DNA of 64,000 bases from Pseudoduganella plicata (GTDB lineage: Bacteria; Pseudomonadota; Gammaproteobacteria; Burkholderiales; Burkholderiaceae_D): positions 620,001-684,000 of the forward strand of contig NZ_CP038026.1 in NCBI RefSeq assembly GCF_004421005.1, written 5' to 3'. Positions 1-7,363 of the stretch are shown piece after piece (position 1 is the first letter of the stretch; every line of letters begins with the position of its first letter). The notes under the pieces are model-generated. The model was not told where the DNA came from and ran no database searches. It saw only the letters and a list, made by a program, of their open reading frames with translations. The translations under genes and the position numbers were made by a program.

Positions 1-1
1 C

Positions 2-1591
2 GACCCGCGCCGCGGCAGCGGCCATGCCACGTCGCTGACGAAAATCCGCTTCGACGATATCGCCCTGGCGCGCCTGAAGATGCAGGACCTGGACGCCGAC
101 TCTGTTCCGGCGCAGGGCCAGCGCGTCATCCTGCGCAACAACGCCAACCTGTCCACGGGCGGTTCGGCGATGGACGTGACGGACGACGTGCATCCGGAAG
201 TGGCGGCGCGCGCCGTGGAGGCCGCGCAGATGATCGGCCTCGATATCTGCGGCGTGGACGTGGTGGTCGACAGCGTGCTGCGCCCCATCGAGGAGCAGAA
301 TGGCGGCGTCGTCGAAGTCAACGCGGCGCCGGGCCTGCGCATGCACCTGTCGCCATCGTACGGCAAGGGGCGGCCGATCGGCGAAGCCATCATCGGCACC
401 TTGTTCGACGAGGGGGAGGATGGCCGCATTCCCGTCATCGCCGTTACCGGCACCAACGGCAAGACCACCACCGTGCGCCTGGCCGCGCACCTGCTGGCAT
501 CGAGCGGCCTGCGCGTGGGCATGACGAATACGGACGGCGTCTACGTCAACGGCCGCCAGATCGACAGCGGCGACTGCTCCGGTCCACGCAGCGCGCGCAA
601 CGTGCTGCAGCACCCGGACGTGGACGCGGCCGTGTTTGAAACGGCCCGCGGCGGCATCCTGCGCGAAGGCCTGGCGTTCGACCGCTGCAAGGTGGCCGTC
701 GTCACCAATATCGGCGCGGGGGACCACCTGGGCCTGAATTACATCACGACCGTGGAAGACCTGGCGGTGCTCAAGCGCGTCATCGTCCAAAACGTCGATG
801 AGAACGGCATGGCCGTGCTCAACGCAACCGATCCGATCGTTGCCGCGATGGCTGCAAACAGCAAGGGCAAGGTGACCTTCTTCGGCGCGGACAAGTACCA
901 CCCCGTCGTCGCCACGCACATCGCACAGGGCCGCCGCACCGTCTACGTCGAAAACGGCGATCTGGTCGCGGTGGAGGGCAAGTTCATGGAACGCATCGCG
1001 CTGGCGGACGTGCCGATCACGCGCGGCGGCCAGATCGGCTTCCAGGTGGAGAACGCGATGGCCGCCGTCGGCGCCGCGTGGGGCGCCGGCATCGACTGGC
1101 AGGCGATCCGCCTGGGCCTCAAAACCTTCACGACGGACAGCCATAACGCGCCTGGCCGCTTCAACGTCTTCGACTATCGCGGCGCGACGGTGATCGCCGA
1201 CTACGGCCACAACCCGGACGCGATGCTGGCACTGGTGCAGGCGGTGGAGGCGATGCCGGCCAGGCGCCGTTCGGTGGTGATCTCCGGCGCCGGCGACCGG
1301 CGCGACGAGGACATCCGCCACCAGACGGAAATCCTGGGCAAATCGTTCGACGACGTAGTGCTGTACCAGGATCAATGCCAGCGCGGCCGCGCCGACGGCG
1401 AAGTCATCGCACTGCTGCGCGAAGGCCTGCGCGGCGCCAGCCGCACCGAGAAGGTGGACGAGATCGACGGCGAATTCATCGCCATCGATGCGGCGCTGGA
1501 CCGGCTGGGGGAGGGCGACCTGTGCCTGGTGCTGGTCGACCAGGTGGAGGAGTCGCTGGCGCATATCGCCAGGCGGATTGCGGCCGGTTGA
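2..1591 (+). CDS. cphA: Cyanophycin synthetase, C-terminal part (5' end outside window)
   Basis: This enzyme polymerises aspartate and arginine into cyanophycin using ATP. The reading frame is open from the first bases, so the start lies upstream. The visible part holds the end of the ATP-grasp domain (EVNAAPGLRMH) followed by a Mur-ligase-like domain. That domain has the P-loop TGTNGKTTT at nt 446-472, the CphA-typical ETARGGILREG, GDHLGL, and a C-terminal Mur ligase segment with GRFNVFDYRGATVIADYGHN. About 530 residues are present; the family usually runs near 870-900. Two cphA paralogues are common in Burkholderiales and the window does not show which this is. A convergent LacI gene follows. 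Confidence 0.92.
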   Translation, partial: DPRRGSGHATSLTKIRFDDIALARLKMQDLDADSVPAQGQRVILRNNANLSTGGSAMDVTDDVHPEVAARAVEAAQMIGLDICGVDVVVDSVLRPIEEQNGGVVEVNAAPGLRMHLSPSYGKGRPIGEAIIGTLFDEGEDGRIPVIAVTGTNGKTTTVRLAAHLLASSGLRVGMTNTDGVYVNGRQIDSGDCSGPRSARNVLQHPDVDAAVFETARGGILREGLAFDRCKVAVVTNIGAGDHLGLNYITTVEDLAVLKRVIVQNVDENGMAVLNATDPIVAAMAANSKGKVTFFGADKYHPVVATHIAQGRRTVYVENGDLVAVEGKFMERIALADVPITRGGQIGFQVENAMAAVGAAWGAGIDWQAIRLGLKTFTTDSHNAPGRFNVFDYRGATVIADYGHNPDAMLALVQAVEAMPARRRSVVISGAGDRRDEDIRHQTEILGKSFDDVVLYQDQCQRGRADGEVIALLREGLRGASRTEKVDEIDGEFIAIDAALDRLGEGDLCLVLVDQVEESLAHIARRIAAG

Positions 1592-1620
1592 TGGCTCAAC
1601 ATTGAGCAGCAGAAGACCGC

Positions 1621-1654
1621 TTCCTGTCGCGGGCCGCGCGCCCTAGGACAGGAA
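1621..1654. terminator. Hairpin between convergent cphA and LacI gene
   Basis: TTCCTGTC pairs perfectly with GACAGGAA, and an inner GGGC/GCCC extends the structure. It sits between two convergent genes, where a bidirectional terminator would be expected. There is no T-run on either side, so the role is inferred. Confidence 0.35.
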
Positions 1655-1772
1655 CCTGCGGCGGAGGTGCGGCTTCCGCCATCCGCCCCAGACGTTGCTC
1701 ACGCCGACGAGAGCGTCCGGAGACAGGCGCCTCACGGCACTTCGGTCCGGTGGCGTCAGCCCCCGGCGTTGC

Positions 1773-2882
1773 CTACGCCGCCAGCGACGCCGGCAACGCC
1801 GCCAGCCGCGCCGTCGCCCCCTCGACAAACTGCGGCGCGAACAGCCGTTTCTCTCCAGCACAGCCGTGCAATTCCTGCGCCTCGATCATCGACGTCAGCA
1901 GATCCGCCGCGGCCAGCGCCATGTTGTGGATGGGCTGGCGCAGCGTCGTCAGGTTGTAGCTGAGCCAGTTCGATGGCTCCACCGCGTCGAAGCCCGCGAC
2001 CGACATCCGGCCGGGCACGTCGATGCCCAGTTCGTGGCGGGCGCAGTCGAGGCAGCCGATCGCCATCACGTCGTTGCCGCAGATGACGGCATCCGGTACG
2101 TCGCCCAGGGCGGCGATGATCTGGCGCAGGCCGTGCGCGCCGCTGGCGTAGTCAAACTGGCCGGACGCGATGCTTGGGGCCGGCAAGCCCAGTTCATGCA
2201 GCCGGTCGACGGCGCCGTTGCGGCGTTCGGTTGCCACGGGCGAGTCGGCCGGGCCGGCAATGATGCCGAACCGGCGGTGGCCCGCGCCGGCCAGCTTCGA
2301 TGCGAGCAGGCGGCCGGCGTCGTACTGATCGCACAGCACGCTGCTGACGCTGGTTCCGCGCAGGTTGCGGTTGAAGACGACCAGTGGCAGGCGGCGCCGT
2401 TCGAATTCGCCGATCTGCGCTGGCGTCAGGGCGGCCGCGACGATGGCGCCGTCCACCTGGTACTGCCAGATGTCCGCCAGGATGGCATCCACGTCGCTTT
2501 CGTTCTGCATCGTAAACAGCAGCACGCGCTTGCCGCGCCGGGCGATCTGCTGCGACAACTCGGCCAGCGCTTCGGGATAGTACAGGTTGGCCAGCTGCGA
2601 AATCACGACCGCCACCATGTTCGAGCGGCGCGTGATCAGGCTGCGGGCGGCGGCATTGGGAATGTAGTCGAGTCCGGCCGCAGCTTTCATGACGCGGGCA
2701 TAGGTTGCTTTTGATACGCTGGCGCCCGGCTTGAAGCAGCGCGACACGGCGGACTGCGAGACGCCGGCCAGCATTGCCACGTCGTATGAAGTAACGCGGC
2801 GGTCGGCACGGGCGATGGGCGCCTTGTCCTGAGCGGCGCTGTCGGTTGCTGCGCAATCGATGGGTGTTTTGGTTTTTCTCAT
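1773..2882 (-). CDS. LacI-family transcriptional regulator
   Basis: DNA-binding repressor or activator of the LacI/GalR family, 369 residues. The helix-turn-helix begins near residue 30 (VTSYDVAMLAGVSQSAVSR) with the hinge helix ending in YIPNAAARSL near residue 85. A periplasmic-binding-protein-like effector domain follows, with the usual VDGAIV, CGNDVMAIG and SVAGFD blocks. I chose the ATG at 2882 because AAGAGAGA precedes it closely; a longer frame starting 63 bases upstream lacks a ribosome site. The N-terminal tail before the HTH is longer than usual. No sugar or hydrolase gene is adjacent, so the effector and target are unknown. Confidence 0.93.
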   Translation of the reverse strand: MRKTKTPIDCAATDSAAQDKAPIARADRRVTSYDVAMLAGVSQSAVSRCFKPGASVSKATYARVMKAAAGLDYIPNAAARSLITRRSNMVAVVISQLANLYYPEALAELSQQIARRGKRVLLFTMQNESDVDAILADIWQYQVDGAIVAAALTPAQIGEFERRRLPLVVFNRNLRGTSVSSVLCDQYDAGRLLASKLAGAGHRRFGIIAGPADSPVATERRNGAVDRLHELGLPAPSIASGQFDYASGAHGLRQIIAALGDVPDAVICGNDVMAIGCLDCARHELGIDVPGRMSVAGFDAVEPSNWLSYNLTTLRQPIHNMALAAADLLTSMIEAQELHGCAGEKRLFAPQFVEGATARLAALPASLAA

Positions 2883-2946
2883 TGTCTCTCTTGGGTAGCC
2901 GTAGGGCACCTGTTGTGAGTCTGAGGATAACTGCAAAATTTCCATG

Positions 2947-2961
2947 TGGCAATTTTTGCCA
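2947..2961. promoter_or_regulatory. Palindrome upstream of LacI-family gene, candidate operator
   Basis: TGGCAA-TTT-TTGCCA is a perfect inverted repeat about 65 bases upstream of the LacI-family start, in a locally AT-rich stretch. LacI-family proteins bind palindromes and often control themselves. The link is inference. Confidence 0.35.
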
Positions 2962-2998
2962 TCGCGAACACGCGGGTCTGTCGCGCAGGGGCCACTCG

Positions 2999-3184
2999 TC
3001 AGCCGAAGACGACGGCAGTTGCAATGGCCAGTAACAGCGGGATAGCCGCACCGGCCCGGCGTCGCCAGACAGCGTTCGTGCGGGTCAGCGCGTCGCGGTG
3101 ACGGTACAAACCGGCAGCGGCATCTGCGGACGACCCCATGGCGGATGTGCGCCGGCGTTGCAATGGTGCTTGTTGGTCTTTCAT
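2999..3184 (-). CDS. Small hypothetical protein with C-terminal hydrophobic segment
   Basis: A 61-residue frame preceded by a very good ribosome site (AAAGGAGCG six bases before ATG), which is the main reason for calling it. The N-terminal half is basic and Ser/Ala-rich. The last 17 residues (AAIPLLLAIATAVVFG at the end) are hydrophobic and could be a tail anchor. It lies between the LacI gene and the divergent yegD-like gene. Function unknown. Confidence 0.55.
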   Translation of the reverse strand: MKDQQAPLQRRRTSAMGSSADAAAGLYRHRDALTRTNAVWRRRAGAAIPLLLAIATAVVFG

Positions 3185-3267
3185 CGCACGCTCCTTTGAC
3201 TGGATGAATTTCCCAGCGTAATTACTTTGCCGGTGCGCTTTTTGATCTGGCGCAAACCGTTCTCTGC

Positions 3268-3273
3268 TAAAAT
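3268..3273 (+). promoter_or_regulatory. Possible -10 element for the yegD-like gene
   Basis: TAAAAT lies about 70 bases upstream of the start, in an AT-richer patch of the divergent intergenic region. No well-spaced -35 was seen, so this is a weak call. Confidence 0.25.
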
Positions 3274-3341
3274 ACCGCCCCTTCGGCCGTCGTGGCCGCG
3301 CCGCGACAACCCCGCGGCCCCTGCGTAAATGAAAGGTAGTG

Positions 3342-4592
3342 ATGGCAAATGCTTGCGGTGTCGACTTCGGCACATCGAACTCCACCGTAGGGTGCGTACG
3401 CCCCGGCCAGCCCGTCATGCTGGCACTGGAAGAAGACAAAACCACATTGCCATCCGTCGTGTTCTTCAATGCCGAGGACGACCAGGTCAGCTTTGGCCGC
3501 GCCGCGCTGGCGGAGTACCTGGCCGGCTACGAAGGCCGCCTGATGCGCTCGCTGAAAAGCCTGCTGGGCACAAGCCTGATGGATGGCCAGACCGAAGTCG
3601 GCGGCCGTGCCGTGTCGTTCCGCACGCTGCTGGCGCAGTTCATCGGCGAGCTCAAGCGCCGTGCCGAGGCGCAGTCCGGACAACGCTTTTCGTCCGTGGT
3701 GCTGGGCCGCCCGGTCCACTTCATCGACGACGATGCCGCGGCCGATCAGCTGGCCCAGGACACGCTGGCGGACATCGCCCGCTCCGTCGGCTTCCAGCAC
3801 ATCGACTTCCAGTTCGAGCCGATTGCCGCCGCGTTCGATTACGAATCGCAGATCGACCGCGAGGAACTGGTCCTGATCGCCGACATCGGCGGCGGCACGT
3901 CGGACTTCTCGCTGGTGCGCCTGTCGCCCCAGCGCGCCACGCGCCCGGACCGGCGCGACGACATCCTGGCCAACGCCGGCGTGCACATCGGCGGCACCGA
4001 CTTCGACAAGTACCTCAGCCTGGCGGCCGTCATGCCGTTGCTGGGCTACGGCAGCCAGCTGAAGAACAACAGCGAGATCCCGTCCAGCTATTACTTCAAT
4101 CTGGCGACCTGGCACACGATCAATCAGGCGTACACGAAGAAGATGTGGACGCAGCTGGGCGAGCTGGTACGCGACGCGAAGGACCAGGGGGCGCTCAAGC
4201 GCTTGCAGGACCTGATCGAGGACCGTGCCGGCCACTGGCTGGCAATGAAGGTCGAGGAAGGCAAGATCGCCCTGTCGGCGGCGGACAGCGTGCAGCTGTC
4301 GCTGGAGCGGCTGTCGCCGCCGGCGCTGCTGGACGTGCGGCGCGCGCTGTTCGAGTCGGCCATCGGCCACCTGGTCGACAATGTCGGCGTCACCGTCGGC
4401 AAGCTGCTGGACGACGCCGGTGTCAGGCCGGAACAGGTGGACACGGTATTCTTCACGGGCGGTTCGTCCGGCGTGGGCATGCTGCGCGAGCGCATCGGCG
4501 CGCTGGTGCCCGGCGCACGCAAGGTCGAGGGCGACCTGTTCGGCAGTATCGGCGCCGGCCTGGCGCTGGACGCCGTCCGCAAATTCGGCTGA
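3342..4592 (+). CDS. yegD: Hsp70-family protein, YegD-like
   Basis: Short actin-fold ATPase of the DnaK superfamily, 416 residues, without a full substrate-binding domain. The phosphate-1 loop is GVDFGTSNSTVG at residues 6-17, phosphate-2 is ADIGGGTSDFS, and the adenosine motif is FTGGSSGVGMLRER near the C terminus. Length and layout match E. coli YegD, a putative chaperone of unknown substrate. The ATG at 3342 is preferred over the in-frame GTG just before it because AAAGG lies five bases upstream. The exonuclease gene follows after nine bases and is probably co-transcribed. Confidence 0.88.
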   Translation: MANACGVDFGTSNSTVGCVRPGQPVMLALEEDKTTLPSVVFFNAEDDQVSFGRAALAEYLAGYEGRLMRSLKSLLGTSLMDGQTEVGGRAVSFRTLLAQFIGELKRRAEAQSGQRFSSVVLGRPVHFIDDDAAADQLAQDTLADIARSVGFQHIDFQFEPIAAAFDYESQIDREELVLIADIGGGTSDFSLVRLSPQRATRPDRRDDILANAGVHIGGTDFDKYLSLAAVMPLLGYGSQLKNNSEIPSSYYFNLATWHTINQAYTKKMWTQLGELVRDAKDQGALKRLQDLIEDRAGHWLAMKVEEGKIALSAADSVQLSLERLSPPALLDVRRALFESAIGHLVDNVGVTVGKLLDDAGVRPEQVDTVFFTGGSSGVGMLRERIGALVPGARKVEGDLFGSIGAGLALDAVRKFG

Positions 4593-4601
4593 GGCAGACC
4601 C

Positions 4602-5228
4602 ATGCTGTCAAACCCGGTGGTGATGATCGACTTTGAAACGACGGGGCTGTCGCCGGCCATGGGCGACCGCATCACGGAAGTGGCGGCGCTGCGCATTGTC
4701 GACGGCCGCATCGTCGAACGCTTCGTGTCGCTGGTGAACTGTCACGTGCGCATCCCGCCGTTCATCACAGGGCTGACCGGCATCACGCAGGCGATGGTGG
4801 ACAGTGCGCCGCCGGCCGCGGAGGTGGTGCCGCGGCTGCTGGAATTCATCGGCACGGACACGCTGTCGGCCCACAACGCCAGCTTCGACGAAAAATTCCT
4901 GCGCGCCGAAGGCGGCCGGCTGGGCCTGGCACCGGGACACGCCGGCACGGTCTGCTCACTGAAGCTGTCGCGCCGCGTGTTTCCCCAGCTTGGCAGCTAC
5001 AAGCTGGGCACGTTGAGCGGCAGCCTGGGCATTCGGTTCCGCGGGACGGCCCACCGGGCCGAGGCCGATGCGGAAGTGGCGGCCGAAGTGCTGCTGCATA
5101 TCGGCCGCCACCTGGCCAGCAGCTATGGCATCGCCCGGGTCGACGCGGCGCTGCTGCATTCGGTCAATAAACTGGCCGCCGCCAAGGTCCACACCTTCCT
5201 GCAAAAGCACGCCGCCGCCGCGGCCTGA
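4602..5228 (+). CDS. DEDDh 3'-5' exonuclease (DnaQ/PolC epsilon-like)
   Basis: Predicted exonuclease of the DnaQ family, 208 residues. The catalytic set is visible: D10 and E12 in IDFETTG, the second Asp in SAHNASFDEKFL, and the His/Asp pair in HRAEADAEV. The family acts in proofreading or general nucleic-acid trimming. The length fits a stand-alone exonuclease rather than the polymerase III epsilon subunit, because no polymerase-binding tail was recognised. It lies directly behind the yegD-like gene, an arrangement suggesting one transcript. Confidence 0.85.
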   Translation: MLSNPVVMIDFETTGLSPAMGDRITEVAALRIVDGRIVERFVSLVNCHVRIPPFITGLTGITQAMVDSAPPAAEVVPRLLEFIGTDTLSAHNASFDEKFLRAEGGRLGLAPGHAGTVCSLKLSRRVFPQLGSYKLGTLSGSLGIRFRGTAHRAEADAEVAAEVLLHIGRHLASSYGIARVDAALLHSVNKLAAAKVHTFLQKHAAAAA

Positions 5229-5393
5229 ACCATTTCACTCCCTCCCCAGGGCACGCCGCGCCGTCACACTGACCGCGCGGCCGCCCTGGTGCGCCCATCG
5301 CCTATGGTCAACCCATCCGGCAGTTGAGAAAGATCAATTGGATTGCGCAACCAGTTATTAAACTTCTTACAACATAGCTGCTGGAGGGCTGGC

Positions 5394-6761
5394 ATGAAAC
5401 ACCGATATTCCGACAAGGAAGCGGGCACGGCAGCGTGGTTCCGCAGTGCCGCCGAGAGCGGCAATGCCTATGCCCAGTTCAACCTTGCGCTGCTGTACAA
5501 GCGCGGCAAAGGCGTCGAGCAGGACGAGCAGCAGGGGTTCGTCTGGATGCGCCGCGCCGCGCTGGCTGGCATCGCGTTTGCCCAGAATCACCTGGGTGCC
5601 ATGTACTACAACGGCTGCGGCACCCCGCGCGACGACGCCGAAGCGGTTTATTGGTTCCGGATGGCAGCCGGGCAGGGCGATGCGTCGGCGCAGCAGAATC
5701 TGGGCCTGATGTACCGGAAAGGCCGGGGCGTGCCGAAAAGCGACGATATGGCGCTGACGTGGTTCGGCCGCGCGGCCGAGCAGGGCGTGGCCAGCGCACA
5801 GACGCTGCTGGGCGAGGCATATGCCCAGGGCCTCGGCACGCAGCGTAATTTCCCGCTCGCGCTGGCCTGGTTTCGCAAGGCCGCGCTGCAGGGGGACGCC
5901 ACGGCGCAGCTGAACCTGGGCCTGATGTACCGGCGCGGCCACGGCGTGCTGCAGTCTGACACGCAGGCCGTGGCCTGGTACCGCCAGTCGGCCGCGCAGG
6001 GCCATGCGGCGGCGCAGCGCCACCTTGGTGTCGCGTATGCGGAAGGGCGCGGCGTCACGGTCGACCTGGAGCGGGCCTGCTCGTGGCTGCGGCGGGCGGC
6101 GGAGCAGGGCGACGTCGATGCCCGCTTCAATATGGGCGTGATGCTGGCGAACGGCTATGGCGTGCCGAAGGACGAGGCACGGGCGCTGGAATGGTACCGC
6201 GGCGCGGCCACGGCGGGCCACGTGCTGGCCCAGTACAATCTGGGCACGATGTATGCGCACGGCCGCGGCGTCGAGCGCGACCCGGGCCAGGCTCTGGAAT
6301 GGTATCGGAAGGCAGCCGAGCAGGGTGCGGCCAATGCCCAGTTCAACGTTGGCGTCATTTATGCCAATGGCCACGGCGTGGCCAGGGACGAGACGCGCGC
6401 CGTGGCGTGGTACCGCCACGCGGCCGAGCAGGGCGATGCCAGCGCGCAGAACAACCTGGGCGTCATGCTCGCCAACGGCCAAGGGGTGCCGCAGGACGAC
6501 GTCGAGGCAGTGCGCTGGTACCGCAAGGCGGCCGAACAGGGACACCCGCTGGCGCAGTACAACCTGGGCGGCATGTACAACAGCGGCCGCGGCGTCGAGC
6601 AGAATGCCGTGCTGTCGTATATGTGGATATCGCTGGCGGCGGAGGCCGGCGATGAAACAGCGTCGGCCAACCGCAAGCTGATGGGCAAGCGGCTGACGCG
6701 GGAGGAACTGGGCTCGGCCGAGCTGATGACGCGGCGCTGGCATGAAGCGCACCGGGCGTAA
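5394..6761 (+). CDS. Sel1-repeat (TPR-like) protein with 11 repeats
   Basis: 455 residues made almost entirely of 36-residue Sel1-like repeats; I count eleven in register. Each follows the pattern A-x-AQ-x-NLG-x-MY-x-x-G-x-GV, an acidic turn, A-x-x-WYRKAAEQG. Such solenoids are scaffolds for protein-protein contacts, often in signalling or envelope stress. No signal peptide is present, so a cytoplasmic location is expected unless it is exported by another route. The ATG at 5394 has GGAGGG ahead of it. The repeats are regular and probably evolve by duplication. The partner is unknown. Confidence 0.9.
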   Translation: MKHRYSDKEAGTAAWFRSAAESGNAYAQFNLALLYKRGKGVEQDEQQGFVWMRRAALAGIAFAQNHLGAMYYNGCGTPRDDAEAVYWFRMAAGQGDASAQQNLGLMYRKGRGVPKSDDMALTWFGRAAEQGVASAQTLLGEAYAQGLGTQRNFPLALAWFRKAALQGDATAQLNLGLMYRRGHGVLQSDTQAVAWYRQSAAQGHAAAQRHLGVAYAEGRGVTVDLERACSWLRRAAEQGDVDARFNMGVMLANGYGVPKDEARALEWYRGAATAGHVLAQYNLGTMYAHGRGVERDPGQALEWYRKAAEQGAANAQFNVGVIYANGHGVARDETRAVAWYRHAAEQGDASAQNNLGVMLANGQGVPQDDVEAVRWYRKAAEQGHPLAQYNLGGMYNSGRGVEQNAVLSYMWISLAAEAGDETASANRKLMGKRLTREELGSAELMTRRWHEAHRA

Positions 6762-6800
6762 GCCGGCTGTTCCGCGACCAGCCGGCGATCACGATACGGG

Positions 6801-6829
6801 TTGACTTGCTGTCATGCAGCGACTACCTT
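6801..6829 (+). promoter_or_regulatory. Possible sigma-70 promoter before the broken PEP-CTERM gene
   Basis: TTGACT, a 17-base spacer, then TACCTT, about 55 bases before the ATG. The -35 is good and the -10 is weak. Confidence 0.35.
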
Positions 6830-6882
6830 GAAGCCAGCGACATCCGATGCGCAACCCGTCCACCGCCAGGAAGGTACCCGCC

Positions 6883-7357
6883 ATGAGACTGCTGCAGCAA
6901 TTCCTTCTCCTGATCCTGGCGGCTCTCATGCCGCTCGGCGCTGCGCCAAGCGCAAGTGCGCGCGGCAATGGATTTGTACCGCGTTCCCGGGACGCCGGCC
7001 GCAAGCGAACTGCAGGGGTCCATATCGCTGCGCATCTCGCTGTTGAACCTCACCACCGGTGAGGAAATCATCCAGTTCGCCGACCCGGCGCTGAACCGGG
7101 CCCTCAGGTTTGCCGATGGGCAGTCGGACACGAGCATGATCTACGACCCGGGCACCCTGTCCTTCGCTATCGACCTGGGAACGCTGCTCCCCGCTTACGA
7201 CTATGAGCTGCGGGTAGTACATGGCGCGCATGCGTGGGCGGTACTGGCGGTGCCGGAACCCTCAAGCGGCAACCTGTACCTTGCAGGGGTGCTCGTGGTA
7301 GGGGCATTCGCCCTGCGACGGCGAGTGGCGCCGGCAGGCGTGGACAACGCTGCCTGA
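6883..7357 (+). pseudogene. PEP-CTERM protein gene with a frameshift after the signal peptide
   Basis: The first frame gives a clean signal peptide (MRLLQQFLLLILAAL, then PSASA) from the ATG at 6883. Around 6958-6964 the coding sense moves to another frame. That frame carries the body (SISLRISLLNLTTGEE) and a C-terminal sorting signal: VPEPSS, a hydrophobic stretch and RRR. Losing one CG unit from a GCGCGC run would explain the break. The body resembles the C-terminal half of the intact PEP-CTERM protein at 59.8-60.7 kb (SWSINIVDLTTGT). Either the gene is dead or the base call is wrong. No exosortase gene is in the window. Confidence 0.7.
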
Positions 7358-7363
7358 GCGCCC

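Noticed and set aside
5367..6752. Long open frame on the minus strand opposite the Sel1-repeat gene
   Set aside because: It mirrors the repeat codons of the Sel1 gene, has no ribosome site and gives an Arg/His/Ala-rich peptide typical of antisense reading in GC-rich DNA.
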